From contig CAKSHM010000001.1 of NCBI GenBank assembly GCA_934457415.1, positions 186,001 to 250,000 of the forward strand: 64,000 bases of DNA. Direction: 5' to 3'. This document shows positions 27,469 through 37,329 of this stretch, one piece after another (position 1 is the stretch's first letter; every line of letters starts with the position of its first letter). Position numbers and translations under genes: made by a program. The DNA comes from an uncultured Eubacteriales bacterium (GTDB lineage Bacteria > Bacillota > Clostridia > Oscillospirales > Acutalibacteraceae). A model generated the notes under the pieces. That model did no database searches. It was not told the origin of the DNA and saw nothing but the letters and a program-made list of their open reading frames with translations.

Positions 27469-27609
27469 ATGAAAAAAGAATATATTATTCCTATGATGAA
27501 ATTCTGCACTATACGCAGTGCAGAGGTTTACTGTGCCGATTTTAAAAGCTCGCCCGATGCCGACGGTCTTTGGAATAATGAATGGGACAACGAACAGGCT
27601 GAACCGTAA
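27469..27609 (+). CDS. 46-aa peptide, unknown, end of the glycan operon
   Basis: This short frame lies 16 bp after the secreted-protein gene and has a strong ribosome binding site (CAGGGGG, 10 nt before ATG). The peptide starts MKKEYIIPMMKF, has Cys13 and Cys22, and ends in an acidic, Trp-containing tail (GLWNNEWDNEQAEP). It has no signal sequence or membrane helix. Placement and ribosome binding site argue that it is translated. It could be a small regulatory protein or a precursor peptide; I do not recognise it. Confidence 0.55.
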   Translation: MKKEYIIPMMKFCTIRSAEVYCADFKSSPDADGLWNNEWDNEQAEP

Positions 27610-27632
27610 AAGCAATACGGCGAAAAAATGAA

Positions 27633-27676
27633 CAGGGGCTGTCACAAGTGATCTTTTTCACTTGTGACAGCCCCTG
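27633..27676. terminator. Very strong 18-bp hairpin after the glycan operon
   Basis: A perfect 18-bp stem (27633-27650 with 27659-27676; arm CAGGGGCTGTCACAAGTG) closes an 8-nt loop. There is no T-tract on the plus strand, so it may end the transcript by another route or be a dispersed REP-like hairpin. Positions 27677-27819 hold no supported gene. Confidence 0.6.
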
Positions 27677-27819
27677 AATTATGCAATGTGCAGGACCGGT
27701 GCGCGGATCCTGAGGAATTCTAAAATATTTTTCCTTTTTATAATTTGGCTAAACCGGTCTTACACATTTGAACCTTCAGGCTTGCTTTTTTAGATTTTAA
27801 TAAGGCTTTTTATATTGTC

Positions 27820-29637
27820 TTAAACTATGTCAATATATTTGTGAAGAAAATCGATATTCGCGTCAATGGGTTTAAGGGCAATATCAAGCTTTGAATATGT
27901 GTTTTTAATAAGCCACATATCTCTTAAAGTCTTTCTCTCATCAAGAAGCTCGAAATATATTTCCTTTGCAAGCCGTTCTTCTTTTTCCTTGTTTCCTTCA
28001 AGGCAATAAAGATGGTAATGACCCATTTTCTGAGCGGTTAAAAGTATATTTATATCAAGCAGATATTCTGTTGTTATCATTTGGGCGTCAGAGCATTTTA
28101 ATTCCGCCGTAAAGGCAATATCTTTTATACTGTTAAGATAATCCGTAACTTTTTCGAGTTCTTCGTGTTTAAGCTCCGCAAATTTTTCATGGTCTTTAAT
28201 ATCGCTTTTGAAAATTACAAAGGAATAGCTTGTATTTTCTTGCTTTTTTGTTTCATAATCCGAAAATTTTCCGGCTTTCATTATAAAGTTTCCGATTACT
28301 TTCTTTTTATCCTCAAACACAAGAGTATCCATAATATCTTCCAGGCAAATATCCTTGTTTTCTTCGGGCTGCCAGCTCATGGACGCGGCGTAAATCAGAC
28401 CGGGATATGCAGTAGTGCTGCCCTGCAAATGTCCGTTGTCTCCCCATTCTGTATTAACTACTCCTACGGCATTATGCTTATAGCCTTTTAAAATGGTTGA
28501 TTTGGTGTTTTCGAGCATTTGCGTAACATTTCCTATTACTGTATTCCATGCTGCGGTCCCCGGACAGACGCAAAAAGAAAGGTTGTTTTCTTCGTAATCA
28601 ATACAGCTTTGTTCGGTAGGCAGATCGTTATAATAGCCCCAGTTCATTACAATTACATCTTTAGGCAAATCTTTTATAAACTGCGGATATTTGTTTAACA
28701 TATCCGCCCAGAACATCATTGTTTTTCCGTTTTCTTTACAATATTCGTAAATTTTCATCAGATAATCGAAATAAACTTTTCCTATTCCAGTCTTTTCACA
28801 TATTTCTTTCGATTTACCTTTTCCTAAATCCCATGTTTCATCAAGTCCGACATTATACTTGTCCGAAGTGAAGTATTTAATCAGATCATCCGAAATACTT
28901 TCCGCAAGCTTAAGACTATCGGGATTAAACGGATCAAGACAGGTCGGACAGGCGCTTTCGGGATATTCCGCCAAGCTGCGGTAGCCGTTAAAAATCCATT
29001 CTCCCATATGCCCGAACATATTCTGATTGGGAACTAACTCTATATATCTTTCCTTGCAGTATTGATCAAATTCAATGATATCCTCACAGCTTAAAGCGTC
29101 ATAGCCCGTCCACATATCCGTAAAGGTTGCGGATTTATACGGAGTACCCTCTATATAAAGCTCTAAATGATTTATTTTAAAGAAAGCAAGCAAATCCGCC
29201 TTTTCTTTAAGGGTTTTTAGGGTCGGTACTTTGTTGCGGGAAATATCAAACATATATCCCCTTATTTTAAAGTGCGGCTTATCATTTATTTCAAGATACG
29301 GCAGTTCGTTTCCGGTCTGCATTATAATTTGCTTAAGAGTCATGAATGCATAAAATACAGCCTGAGGGGAAGAAGCATGAATTTCAATTCCTTTTTCGGA
29401 TATAAAAAGGCTGTATTCTTCCTTTTCAAAATTCTTTTCCTCATAAACTCTGACTGCTGTCTTAGCATTTATATCGCCTATATAAACCGATGCGTTTTTT
29501 AAAAAAGATTTTTTAGCCGTCATTACGGCCTTCATAAATCCGTAATTTGCAGCCGAAATATTACAGGACGGATTGAGAATATATGCGCCTTTTTTAATCC
29601 TCAGGCTCATAGGCTTCGGTGACAGTATAAGTTCCAT
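27820..29637 (-). CDS. GH20-family glycosidase (beta-N-acetylhexosaminidase-like)
   Basis: The start giving MELILSPKPMSL is chosen because AAAGGGG lies 8 nt before it. The 605-aa protein has an N-terminal GH20b-like domain (~1-125), then the TIM barrel opening IRGYMFDISRNKVPTL. The catalytic Asp-Glu pair of the substrate-assisted mechanism is in NVGLDETWDLG near residue 265. No signal peptide is visible, so it should act in the cytoplasm on imported amino-sugar oligosaccharides. It is transcribed alone on the minus strand, convergent with the glycan locus. HexNAc specificity follows from the family; substrate unproven. Confidence 0.85.
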   Translation of the reverse strand: MELILSPKPMSLRIKKGAYILNPSCNISAANYGFMKAVMTAKKSFLKNASVYIGDINAKTAVRVYEEKNFEKEEYSLFISEKGIEIHASSPQAVFYAFMTLKQIIMQTGNELPYLEINDKPHFKIRGYMFDISRNKVPTLKTLKEKADLLAFFKINHLELYIEGTPYKSATFTDMWTGYDALSCEDIIEFDQYCKERYIELVPNQNMFGHMGEWIFNGYRSLAEYPESACPTCLDPFNPDSLKLAESISDDLIKYFTSDKYNVGLDETWDLGKGKSKEICEKTGIGKVYFDYLMKIYEYCKENGKTMMFWADMLNKYPQFIKDLPKDVIVMNWGYYNDLPTEQSCIDYEENNLSFCVCPGTAAWNTVIGNVTQMLENTKSTILKGYKHNAVGVVNTEWGDNGHLQGSTTAYPGLIYAASMSWQPEENKDICLEDIMDTLVFEDKKKVIGNFIMKAGKFSDYETKKQENTSYSFVIFKSDIKDHEKFAELKHEELEKVTDYLNSIKDIAFTAELKCSDAQMITTEYLLDINILLTAQKMGHYHLYCLEGNKEKEERLAKEIYFELLDERKTLRDMWLIKNTYSKLDIALKPIDANIDFLHKYIDIV

Positions 29638-29729
29638 GTGATAACCCCTTTTAATCATTATATTATTCAAACGAAAGAACAAAGTCATACCTTGATCAGT
29701 CGTCTATGAATGTTAAGTTATTTTAAATT

Positions 29730-32345
29730 TTATTCGCTTCTTAAAGCTGCCACAGGGTCGCGCTTAGCCGCCATTCTTGACGGGATAAGGCCTGCAATAA
29801 AGGTTAAGAACATACTTATTAAAATTAAAATTATTGCGCCCTGAACAGGAAGGATTGCCGCAAGCTCTTCAATGTTTGTAAGATGTCTTATTACCGCATT
29901 TATCGGAATTAACAAAAGCAAGGTTATTCCGATTCCTAAAATTCCCGAGGTGAAGCCCTCTATTAGGGTTTCGGCATTGAAAACTCTTGAAACATCATGC
30001 TTTGAGGCGCCCATTGCCCGCAGAATTCCGATCTCCTTTGTTCTTTCAAGCACGGAAATATAGGTTATAATTCCTATCATTATTGAAGAAACAACAAGCG
30101 AAATACTTACAAAAGCGATTAAAACATAGCTTATGGCGTTTATAATCTTTGTTACCGAGGAAAGAAGAAGTCCGATATAATCGGTATATGTTATCTGCTC
30201 GGATTCCTTTACCGATTTATTGTAATCCTTAATAATATCGCTTATTTTTTCTTTTGACTCAAAGTCCTTAGGATAAATATTTATCGTTGAGGGGGAGTCA
30301 ATATCCGAAACGTCGAGCTTTGACATATTTTCATCATAGGATGAACCGCTGAACGCCTGAGTAAGATATGAGGAAAATTTATTTACGATCTGAGCGTCAG
30401 TCTGACCCTGTGCCTTTAATTGCGCAATATAACCTGTAAACTGCGCCTGCTGATCGGCAGGAAGATTTGCAATATAGGCATTTAATTCTTCCATTGTATA
30501 ACCGTCCGACTTAGGAAATTGCATACCCGTGAAAATATCGGTCTGTTCGTTTTCCTTTTGTGCTTTGACGATTTCGGTATCGTTAATTTCTTTTATAAGA
30601 TGCTCTGTAAGCGAGCTTAAATATCCTACGGTGCTTCCGCCCGACTGAGCGGCCGATTTGCTTTTTGAACGAAGAATTCCGACTATTTTTATTTCCTTAG
30701 AGCTTTTTAACTTATCTAAAATATAAAGTTCATCGGAAGAATTGTCGGTATAAGTGCCGTCGGCATTTTTTGAATAATAATCGGTGTTTAAAAGAAGCTT
30801 GAATTTAAGGGACAGAATTTCATCATAAGTGTATGAGGTGGTTTTTTGCTTTTCCACATTTTGTTTTTTGCCTTCCATAGCATTTTTAAGGATTTTCTTA
30901 AGCTCGGAGGAGTCCTTTAAGCCCAGTGTGTAAAGCGTGTAATCGCTTATCTGATCGTTTTCATCGACTATTACCACCGCTTCGTCATAGTTTTTCGGTT
31001 TTCTTCCTGTTACCACTTCATACTGCCTGTCGATAAGCTCGTCGTTATCTATTAGCTCTTTCCAGACATTTGAGTTATAAAACCCGTTCATAGAGGAATA
31101 AGAGGACTGCATACTTTCCGGCTTAAAGCCGAGGTCCTCAAAAACAGAGGAGGGATTTACCTTGTAACCGCTCTCTGTGTAAATATTCATAACGGTTGAA
31201 TAACCGTATTTAATATCCGAGGTATACTGTTTTAAATCGCTTTTGCCGCTTTCGGCAAATTTTTTAAAGGCGGCAAGATCGTTGTTGCTTGTTCCGTTGA
31301 CCATAGAGGTGATCATATCGCTCATAATATCGTTGGAATAGATTTTTCCGTCCTGCTTTTTGATATCCGATTTATTGTTGCCCATAAGCGATTGCGCAAG
31401 CTCGCTTATATCGGTGCCTGTCTGCTCGATTGCGATAGGATAGCTTGAAAGCGTGTCCTCTTCGACGCGGTTTATATAAATCTGAACACCGCTTGAAAGA
31501 GATAAAATAAGCGCAATTCCGATAATTCCTATCGACCCCGCAAAAGATGTGAGAATCGTCCGTGCTTTTTTAGTAAACAGATTGTTGAGTGAAAGTGAAA
31601 GTGCGGTGAAAATCGACATAGACGGCTTCTTTTGCTTTTTTTCGTCCGTTTTTTCTGCGATTTCTTCTTTAATAGGGTCGGAATCGCCGACAATCTTTCC
31701 GTCAAACAGCCTGATGATTCTTGTAGAATATTTTTCGGCAAGATCGGGGTTGTGAGTAACCATTATAACAAGCCTGTCTTTTGCTACCTCTTTTAAAATA
31801 TCCATTACCTGCACGCTTGTTTCGCTGTCAAGCGCGCCTGTCGGCTCATCGGCAAGAAGAATTTCAGGGTTGTTCACAAGCGCTCTTGCGATAGCAACCC
31901 TCTGCATCTGGCCGCCGGACATCTGATTTGGCTTTTTATCGAGCTGGTCGCCCAAGCCTACTTTTATAAGCGCGTCCGCTGCGCGTTTTTTGCGTTCCGC
32001 CTTAGTTACACCCGATAATGTCAGCGCAAGCTCAACATTTGATAAAACGCTTTGGTGGGGAATAAGATTATAGCTTTGGAAAACGAAGCCTATCGTATGA
32101 TTGCGGTAGGTATCCCAGTCGGAATCCTTATACTGTTTTGTGGATTTTCCGCTTATAATAAGGTCTCCGCTTGAATACCTGTCAAGTCCGCCTATAATGT
32201 TAAGCATGGTTGTTTTTCCGCAGCCGGATGGTCCTAAAATCGAAACAAATTCATTTTTTCTGAATTCAATGTCGATGCCCTTAAGAGCGGTAACCTTTGA
32301 ATCACCGATATCGTATTCTTTAACGATATTTTTAAGCTTCAGCAT
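29730..32345 (-). CDS. MacB-like ABC transporter, ATPase fused to FtsX permease
   Basis: The 871-aa protein joins an N-terminal ABC ATPase (Walker A GPSGCGKTT, signature MSGGQMQRVAIARA, Walker B LLADEPTGALD, residues ~1-225) to a permease. The permease has a first membrane helix near 270, a large extracytoplasmic domain (~300-720) and three C-terminal FtsX-type helices (ERTKEIGILRAMGASKHDV). Such type VII systems extrude antimicrobial peptides or transmit mechanical force; they are not classic solute pumps. The fused order is less common than separate genes but is known in gut Clostridia. The ribosome binding site is GGAGAAA. It is divergent from the PBP gene. Confidence 0.9.
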   Translation of the reverse strand: MLKLKNIVKEYDIGDSKVTALKGIDIEFRKNEFVSILGPSGCGKTTMLNIIGGLDRYSSGDLIISGKSTKQYKDSDWDTYRNHTIGFVFQSYNLIPHQSVLSNVELALTLSGVTKAERKKRAADALIKVGLGDQLDKKPNQMSGGQMQRVAIARALVNNPEILLADEPTGALDSETSVQVMDILKEVAKDRLVIMVTHNPDLAEKYSTRIIRLFDGKIVGDSDPIKEEIAEKTDEKKQKKPSMSIFTALSLSLNNLFTKKARTILTSFAGSIGIIGIALILSLSSGVQIYINRVEEDTLSSYPIAIEQTGTDISELAQSLMGNNKSDIKKQDGKIYSNDIMSDMITSMVNGTSNNDLAAFKKFAESGKSDLKQYTSDIKYGYSTVMNIYTESGYKVNPSSVFEDLGFKPESMQSSYSSMNGFYNSNVWKELIDNDELIDRQYEVVTGRKPKNYDEAVVIVDENDQISDYTLYTLGLKDSSELKKILKNAMEGKKQNVEKQKTTSYTYDEILSLKFKLLLNTDYYSKNADGTYTDNSSDELYILDKLKSSKEIKIVGILRSKSKSAAQSGGSTVGYLSSLTEHLIKEINDTEIVKAQKENEQTDIFTGMQFPKSDGYTMEELNAYIANLPADQQAQFTGYIAQLKAQGQTDAQIVNKFSSYLTQAFSGSSYDENMSKLDVSDIDSPSTINIYPKDFESKEKISDIIKDYNKSVKESEQITYTDYIGLLLSSVTKIINAISYVLIAFVSISLVVSSIMIGIITYISVLERTKEIGILRAMGASKHDVSRVFNAETLIEGFTSGILGIGITLLLLIPINAVIRHLTNIEELAAILPVQGAIILILISMFLTFIAGLIPSRMAAKRDPVAALRSE

Positions 32346-32422
32346 GGCTTTCTCCGTTTCATAAGTTTATAAAAGAATTATACTCTTTAAATATAACAAA
32401 ATTGTGAATTTTTGTAAAAAAA

Positions 32423-32451
32423 TTGATAAATTCGAAAAAAGGTGTTATAAT
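32423..32451 (+). promoter_or_regulatory. Sigma-A promoter of the PBP gene
   Basis: TTGATA (32423-32428), 17-bp spacer, TATAAT (32446-32451). Confidence 0.8.
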
Positions 32452-32495
32452 GGGCACGGTGGAAAAAATTATTTAAACATATCGGAGGAGAAGTT

Positions 32496-34799
32496 TTGAA
32501 GCGATTATTTAAGTTTTCGTGCGTTCTGATGTCGGCAATCCTTTTCGTTTCTTCAATAGGAATGGTTTTTGCGGTTGCAGGCAATAAAAAGAACTCTTCA
32601 AAGGTTGACCCCTTTAACAGCGGAGATATAGTTGAAAATATCCGTAACCTCGAAATTAACATGACTTCTATAATTTATGTTAAAAACGAAAACGGCGATT
32701 GGCAGGAGTATCAGCGCCTGCACGGCGAGGAAAACCGAATTTGGGTTCCGCTTGAAAAGGTTCCGAAACAGCTTGTCGACGCCTTCGTTTCCATAGAGGA
32801 CGAGAGATTTTATACCCACGGCGGAGTAGACTGGAAAAGAACCTTAGGCGCTTTTGTAAACTCTATCCCCGGAATTCATATTTATTCTACCAAGCAGGGC
32901 GGATCTACCATCACCCAACAGCTTATAAAGAATATAACGGGCGATAATTCGAGAAAAGCTACAAGAAAGCTTCGCGAAATAACCCGAGCGCTCAGCATTG
33001 AAAAAATGCTCAGCAAGGATGAAATTTTAGAGGCTTACTTAAATACGATTTCTCTCGGCAGCGGAATTTGCGGAGTTCAGGTTGCGGCTAACTATTATTT
33101 CAATAAGGATGTAAGCGAGCTTTCCTTAACGGAATGCGCCGCTCTTGCGGGAATTACCAAAAATCCGTCGCTCTATAATCCTGACAGATTCCCCGAGCAG
33201 AATAAAAAACGCAGAATCAATGTCCTTAAAAAAATGCTTGAGCTTGATAAAATCACAATGGACGAGTATGCTCAAAGCTGCCTTGAGGATTTGACCATAG
33301 ATAAATCACAGCAGAGTGATTTCGAAATTCCGATAAATAATTACTTTGTTGATACCCTTATAGATCAGATTATTGACGATTTGAGCGAAAAGTATAATTG
33401 CAGTAAAAATACCGCGTCTTCCATGCTTTATAACGGCGGGTATAAAATTTATGCCTCTGTTGATCCCAAAATTCAGGATACTATGGAAAGTGTATTTAAA
33501 AATGTGAACAGGTATTTTTCTCAGCGCTCCAAGCTTGATAAGAATAAGCATGTTGAATGCGCCATGACAATTATGGATTATAGCGGTCATATCGTAGGCT
33601 TGGTAGGCGGAACGGGTGAAAAAACCGTCAACAGAGGAGTTAACTTTGCGACTTCGCCGCGTCAGCCGGGTTCTACAATGAAACCGCTTGGCGTTTATTC
33701 TCAGCTTATTGATAACGGAAAGATAAACTGGTCCTCAATCTATGATGACAAACCGCTTGATAACTATTACGCAAACGGAAAAAAAGGTCCTAAGGAATGG
33801 TACGGCTATTATGCGGGCAAAATGACAGTGAAGGACGCTTTGGAGCATTCCGTAAATACAATTCCGTGCTGGCTCTTAAAAGATGAGCTCGGAGTTGATA
33901 ATTCGTTTAACTTCCTTAGAGATAAATTTAAGCTTTCTTATCTTAATAAAGATGATAAAAACCTGTCTTCGCTTGCACTCGGCGGGTGTACAAAGGGAAT
34001 TTCAACCGTTCAGTCCGCGGCGGCTTATGCCGTTTTCGGAAGCGGAGGAAAATACCATAATCCGAAAACCTATTTTAAGGTTGTAAAATCAAGCAATGAC
34101 GAGGTGGTTTTAAAAGACGATAAGGAAGGCACGCAGATTATTAAATCCACTTCAGCCACGGTTATGAATAAACTCTTGCAGAATGTTGTTTACGGCAGGC
34201 GCGGAACAGGTACCTATATCGCAAATTACAGTAAGCTTAAAACCTTTGCAAAAACAGGTACTACAAGCGAACAGAATGACCTCTGGATGGTTGCGGGTTC
34301 TCCTTATTACATCGGCTCGGTTTGGTACGGATTCGATAAAAAGGAATATGTTAACAATTCCAATTCCGCCGCCATGATCTGGAAAGAGATTATGACTAAG
34401 GTTCATAAAAACCTTGAAGAAAAAGATTTTGAATATGATGAGGAAGTTGTAGAAGAATCATACTGTCCTTATTCGGGACTTTTAAGCGGCTCAAACTGCC
34501 AAAGAGTTGTAGGATACTATGTCCCCGGATTTGTTCCTACCGGCAGATGTGACGGTCAGCATTGGGTTAAAAAGGACAAAGACGAAGAGTCTTCTTCGCA
34601 GTCCTCCGAATCTCAGTCTCAAACCTCTTCATCCTCGCAGGTATCTTCTTCCTCTTCTTCGGGTTCATCTTCATCATCTTCTTCCGGCGCTTCTTCGTCC
34701 TCCTCAAGCTCATCTTCATCTTCTTCGCCGAGCTCCTCAGGCACGTCGTCGAATGAGTCCTCTTCTTCATCTCAGTCAGAGCCGTCTTCTGGGGAATAA
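32496..34799 (+). CDS. Class A penicillin-binding protein (PBP1A type)
   Basis: The TTG start is fixed by GGAGGAG 6 nt upstream. The 767-aa bifunctional peptidoglycan synthase has an N-terminal membrane anchor and a GT51 transglycosylase domain (catalytic EDERFYTHGGVDW near residue 98, QGGSTITQQLIKN). The transpeptidase domain carries the serine motif STMK (near 391), an SVN-type motif (HSVNTIP) and KTGT (near 585). It polymerises and cross-links peptidoglycan outside the membrane. The last ~70 residues are an extreme Ser-rich tail. It is transcribed alone from a good promoter. Confidence 0.93.
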   Translation: MKRLFKFSCVLMSAILFVSSIGMVFAVAGNKKNSSKVDPFNSGDIVENIRNLEINMTSIIYVKNENGDWQEYQRLHGEENRIWVPLEKVPKQLVDAFVSIEDERFYTHGGVDWKRTLGAFVNSIPGIHIYSTKQGGSTITQQLIKNITGDNSRKATRKLREITRALSIEKMLSKDEILEAYLNTISLGSGICGVQVAANYYFNKDVSELSLTECAALAGITKNPSLYNPDRFPEQNKKRRINVLKKMLELDKITMDEYAQSCLEDLTIDKSQQSDFEIPINNYFVDTLIDQIIDDLSEKYNCSKNTASSMLYNGGYKIYASVDPKIQDTMESVFKNVNRYFSQRSKLDKNKHVECAMTIMDYSGHIVGLVGGTGEKTVNRGVNFATSPRQPGSTMKPLGVYSQLIDNGKINWSSIYDDKPLDNYYANGKKGPKEWYGYYAGKMTVKDALEHSVNTIPCWLLKDELGVDNSFNFLRDKFKLSYLNKDDKNLSSLALGGCTKGISTVQSAAAYAVFGSGGKYHNPKTYFKVVKSSNDEVVLKDDKEGTQIIKSTSATVMNKLLQNVVYGRRGTGTYIANYSKLKTFAKTGTTSEQNDLWMVAGSPYYIGSVWYGFDKKEYVNNSNSAAMIWKEIMTKVHKNLEEKDFEYDEEVVEESYCPYSGLLSGSNCQRVVGYYVPGFVPTGRCDGQHWVKKDKDEESSSQSSESQSQTSSSSQVSSSSSSGSSSSSSSGASSSSSSSSSSSSPSSSGTSSNESSSSSQSEPSSGE

Positions 34800-34853
34800 A
34801 TATTTTTAAATTGTCAATTTTATATTTTAATTTTTTAAAGATTGTGGTGTTTA

Positions 34854-37280
34854 ATGAAAAAATTCAGAGTTTCGGGTATGAGCTGTGCGGCATGCAGCGC
34901 AAGGGTGCAAAAAGCGGTTTCTAAGCTTGAAAATATCGAAACCTGCGAGGTAAACCTTCTTACTAATACAATGGTCTGTGACGGTACCGCTTCCGATAAA
35001 GAAATTATTGAGGCAGTTAAAAATGCAGGCTATGGGGCTAAGGTTTATAATGAAAACGATACGGACGGGAAAGAAAGCCCGTTTTCAAAGCTAAAAAAAA
35101 GGCTTGTTTATTCCGTTGGCGTTTTAATTGTTTTAATGTATGTTTCAATGGGATTTGTTATGTGGCATTTTCCGTTGCCGTCATTTCTTTCCGAAAATCT
35201 GATAACGGTAGCTTTAATTGAATTTGTTTTAACAGTTGTTATTATGATAATAAACCGAAGCTTTTTCATCAGCGGCTTTAAAAACCTTTTTAAACTTTCG
35301 CCGAATATGGATTCATTGGTTGCGATAGGCTCTGGAACGGCGTTTGTTTACAGTACGGTCATAACCGTTAAAATGCTTATAAACGGCAATATAATCCACC
35401 ACGATTTGCATGGGCTTTATTTTGAATCCGCCGCAATGATTTTAACGCTTATTACAGTCGGTAAAATGCTTGAAGCTTATTCAAAGGGTAAAACCACCGC
35501 GGAATTAAACCGCCTTATGAGCTTTGCTCCGAAAACCGCAACCCTTTTAATTGACGGCGAGGAAAAAACCGTTCCTGCCTCCGAAATTAAAATCGGAGAT
35601 ATTATTCTTACAAGAGCGGGGGAAAGCTTTGCGGTTGACGGAATGATAACCGAGGGAGCCTGCTCGGCTGATGAATCCGCGATTACGGGCGAAAGTATGC
35701 CTGTTGATAAATCCGTCGGGGATAGGGTAACGGGCGCTACTATAAATCTTTCGGGAGCTGTTAAAATAAAAGCTGAGGCGATAGGGGAAGATACGGTATT
35801 TTCTAAAATTATAAAAACCGTGAATGACGCTGCGTCATCGAAAGCTCCGATTGCGAGAATTGCGGATAGGGTTTCGGGCGTATTTGTTCCGTCAGTTCTG
35901 CTTATTGCTGTTATAACCTTGGCGGTATGGCTGATAACAGGCGCCGATGTTTCTACGGCGCTTTCCCATTCGATTGCGGTAATAGTAATAAGCTGTCCGT
36001 GCGCATTGGGACTCGCAACTCCCGTTGCAATAATGGTTTCAAGCGGTGTCGGCGCTAAAGGCGGTATTCTTTATAAAAACGCCGCCGCAATAGAAATGTC
36101 GGGCAAAATAAAAACAGTTATTATGGATAAAACCGGTACTGTCACAACGGGCAAGCCCTCTGTAATTAAGGCTTTAGCCGCCGAAAATACCGATTTTGAG
36201 GAATTTAAGAACATCGCTTTTTCTCTTGAAAAAAACAGCTCCCATCCGCTTGCGGTTGCGGTAACCGAATATTTTTCGGAGCTTAACGCAAAAGAAATCG
36301 AAATTTCCGGTTTTGAAGAAGTAGCGGGGAAAGGAGTATTTGCCGAAAGCTGCGGTAAAAAGCTGTTTGCAGGTAATTTAAAAACAGCAAAAGAGCTTTG
36401 CGAAATTTCACAAATTATTGAAAGCGACGCGGCGTCACAATCCGATATAGGCGCAACACCCGTTTTCTTTGTTTGCGACAGTAGGCTTTTGGGTTTTGCG
36501 GCGGTTGCCGATACCGTCAAACACGACAGCGCGCTTGCGGTAAAGAAGTTTAAGGGAATGGGTATTACTACCGTAATGCTCACGGGTGATAATGCCCGTA
36601 CAGCCTCTGCTATTGCGAAAAAGGTCGGAATTGAAAAGGTTGTTTCCGAGGTTTTGCCGAATGAAAAGGCTGATGTCGTTGCAAAATATAAGAATGAAAG
36701 CAGAACCGCCATGATAGGCGACGGAATTAACGACGCTCCTGCTCTCGCCACCGCCGACCTCGGAATAGCAATAGGCGCAGGCAAAGATATCGCAATTGAT
36801 GTTGCCGACGCGGTGCTTATAAAAAACAGTATGCTTGATGCGGTAAACTGCATATCGCTCGGCAGAAAGGCGCTTTTGAATATTAAGGAAAACCTTTTCT
36901 GGGCGTTTATCTATAATGTCATAGGAATTCCTATGGCGGCGGGTCTTTTCGGGTTTAATTTAAATCCGATGTTTGCCGCGGCGGCTATGTCATTATCAAG
37001 CGTAAGCGTTGTAACTAACGCGTTAAGACTAAACACATTTAAACCTCTCACACTAAAGGAAGTGAAAACAGTGAAAAAGACAGTTTTAATAACAGGTATG
37101 ATGTGCGGCCATTGCTCGGCAAGGGTTAAATCCGCGCTTGAAAAGCTCGGAGGAGTAAAATCCGCCGAGGTTGACCATGAAAAGGGAACAGCCGTTATAA
37201 CCTGCGATAGCACGCTCAGTGACAGCGCAATCAAAAATTGTGTGGAAGCTGAGGGCTATAAGGTAAAGGAAATAAAATAA
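34854..37280 (+). CDS. copA: Copper-type P1B ATPase with N- and C-terminal HMA domains
   Basis: The start gives MKKFRVSGMSC. A TTG four codons upstream is possible but not better supported. The N-terminal metal-binding domain carries GMSCAACSARV. The core has the CPC motif (ISCPCALGLATP, near 381), the phosphorylation site DKTGTVTTGKP (near 425) and GDGINDAP (near 621). A second HMA domain with GMMCGHCSARV (near 748) is fused after the last membrane helix, like an attached CopZ chaperone. It exports Cu(I) from the cytoplasm. No CsoR or CopY regulator lies nearby. spoVAD follows 49 bp later. Confidence 0.9.
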   Translation: MKKFRVSGMSCAACSARVQKAVSKLENIETCEVNLLTNTMVCDGTASDKEIIEAVKNAGYGAKVYNENDTDGKESPFSKLKKRLVYSVGVLIVLMYVSMGFVMWHFPLPSFLSENLITVALIEFVLTVVIMIINRSFFISGFKNLFKLSPNMDSLVAIGSGTAFVYSTVITVKMLINGNIIHHDLHGLYFESAAMILTLITVGKMLEAYSKGKTTAELNRLMSFAPKTATLLIDGEEKTVPASEIKIGDIILTRAGESFAVDGMITEGACSADESAITGESMPVDKSVGDRVTGATINLSGAVKIKAEAIGEDTVFSKIIKTVNDAASSKAPIARIADRVSGVFVPSVLLIAVITLAVWLITGADVSTALSHSIAVIVISCPCALGLATPVAIMVSSGVGAKGGILYKNAAAIEMSGKIKTVIMDKTGTVTTGKPSVIKALAAENTDFEEFKNIAFSLEKNSSHPLAVAVTEYFSELNAKEIEISGFEEVAGKGVFAESCGKKLFAGNLKTAKELCEISQIIESDAASQSDIGATPVFFVCDSRLLGFAAVADTVKHDSALAVKKFKGMGITTVMLTGDNARTASAIAKKVGIEKVVSEVLPNEKADVVAKYKNESRTAMIGDGINDAPALATADLGIAIGAGKDIAIDVADAVLIKNSMLDAVNCISLGRKALLNIKENLFWAFIYNVIGIPMAAGLFGFNLNPMFAAAAMSLSSVSVVTNALRLNTFKPLTLKEVKTVKKTVLITGMMCGHCSARVKSALEKLGGVKSAEVDHEKGTAVITCDSTLSDSAIKNCVEAEGYKVKEIK

Positions 37281-37284
37281 GAAT

Positions 37285-37322
37285 AATCACCGTGTTTATC
37301 AGAAATAATAAACACGGTGATT
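37285..37322. terminator. 15-bp hairpin between copA and spoVAD
   Basis: A perfect 15-bp stem (37285-37299 with 37308-37322) with an 8-nt loop. The descending arm contains GGTGA, the only plausible ribosome binding site of spoVAD, 9 nt before its ATG. It may end copA transcription and also mask spoVAD translation. Confidence 0.6.
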
Positions 37323-37329
37323 TGTTTAT

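Noticed and set aside
27820..29637. Membership of the GH20 gene in the GTCAA regulon
   Set aside because: It is on the opposite strand beyond a strong hairpin, and no GTCAA pair was seen upstream of it.
36071..36853. 260-codon minus-strand frame opposite copA
   Set aside because: It is antisense to a well-supported gene, has Ser/Ala/Ile composition typical of mirror frames, and lacks a ribosome binding site.
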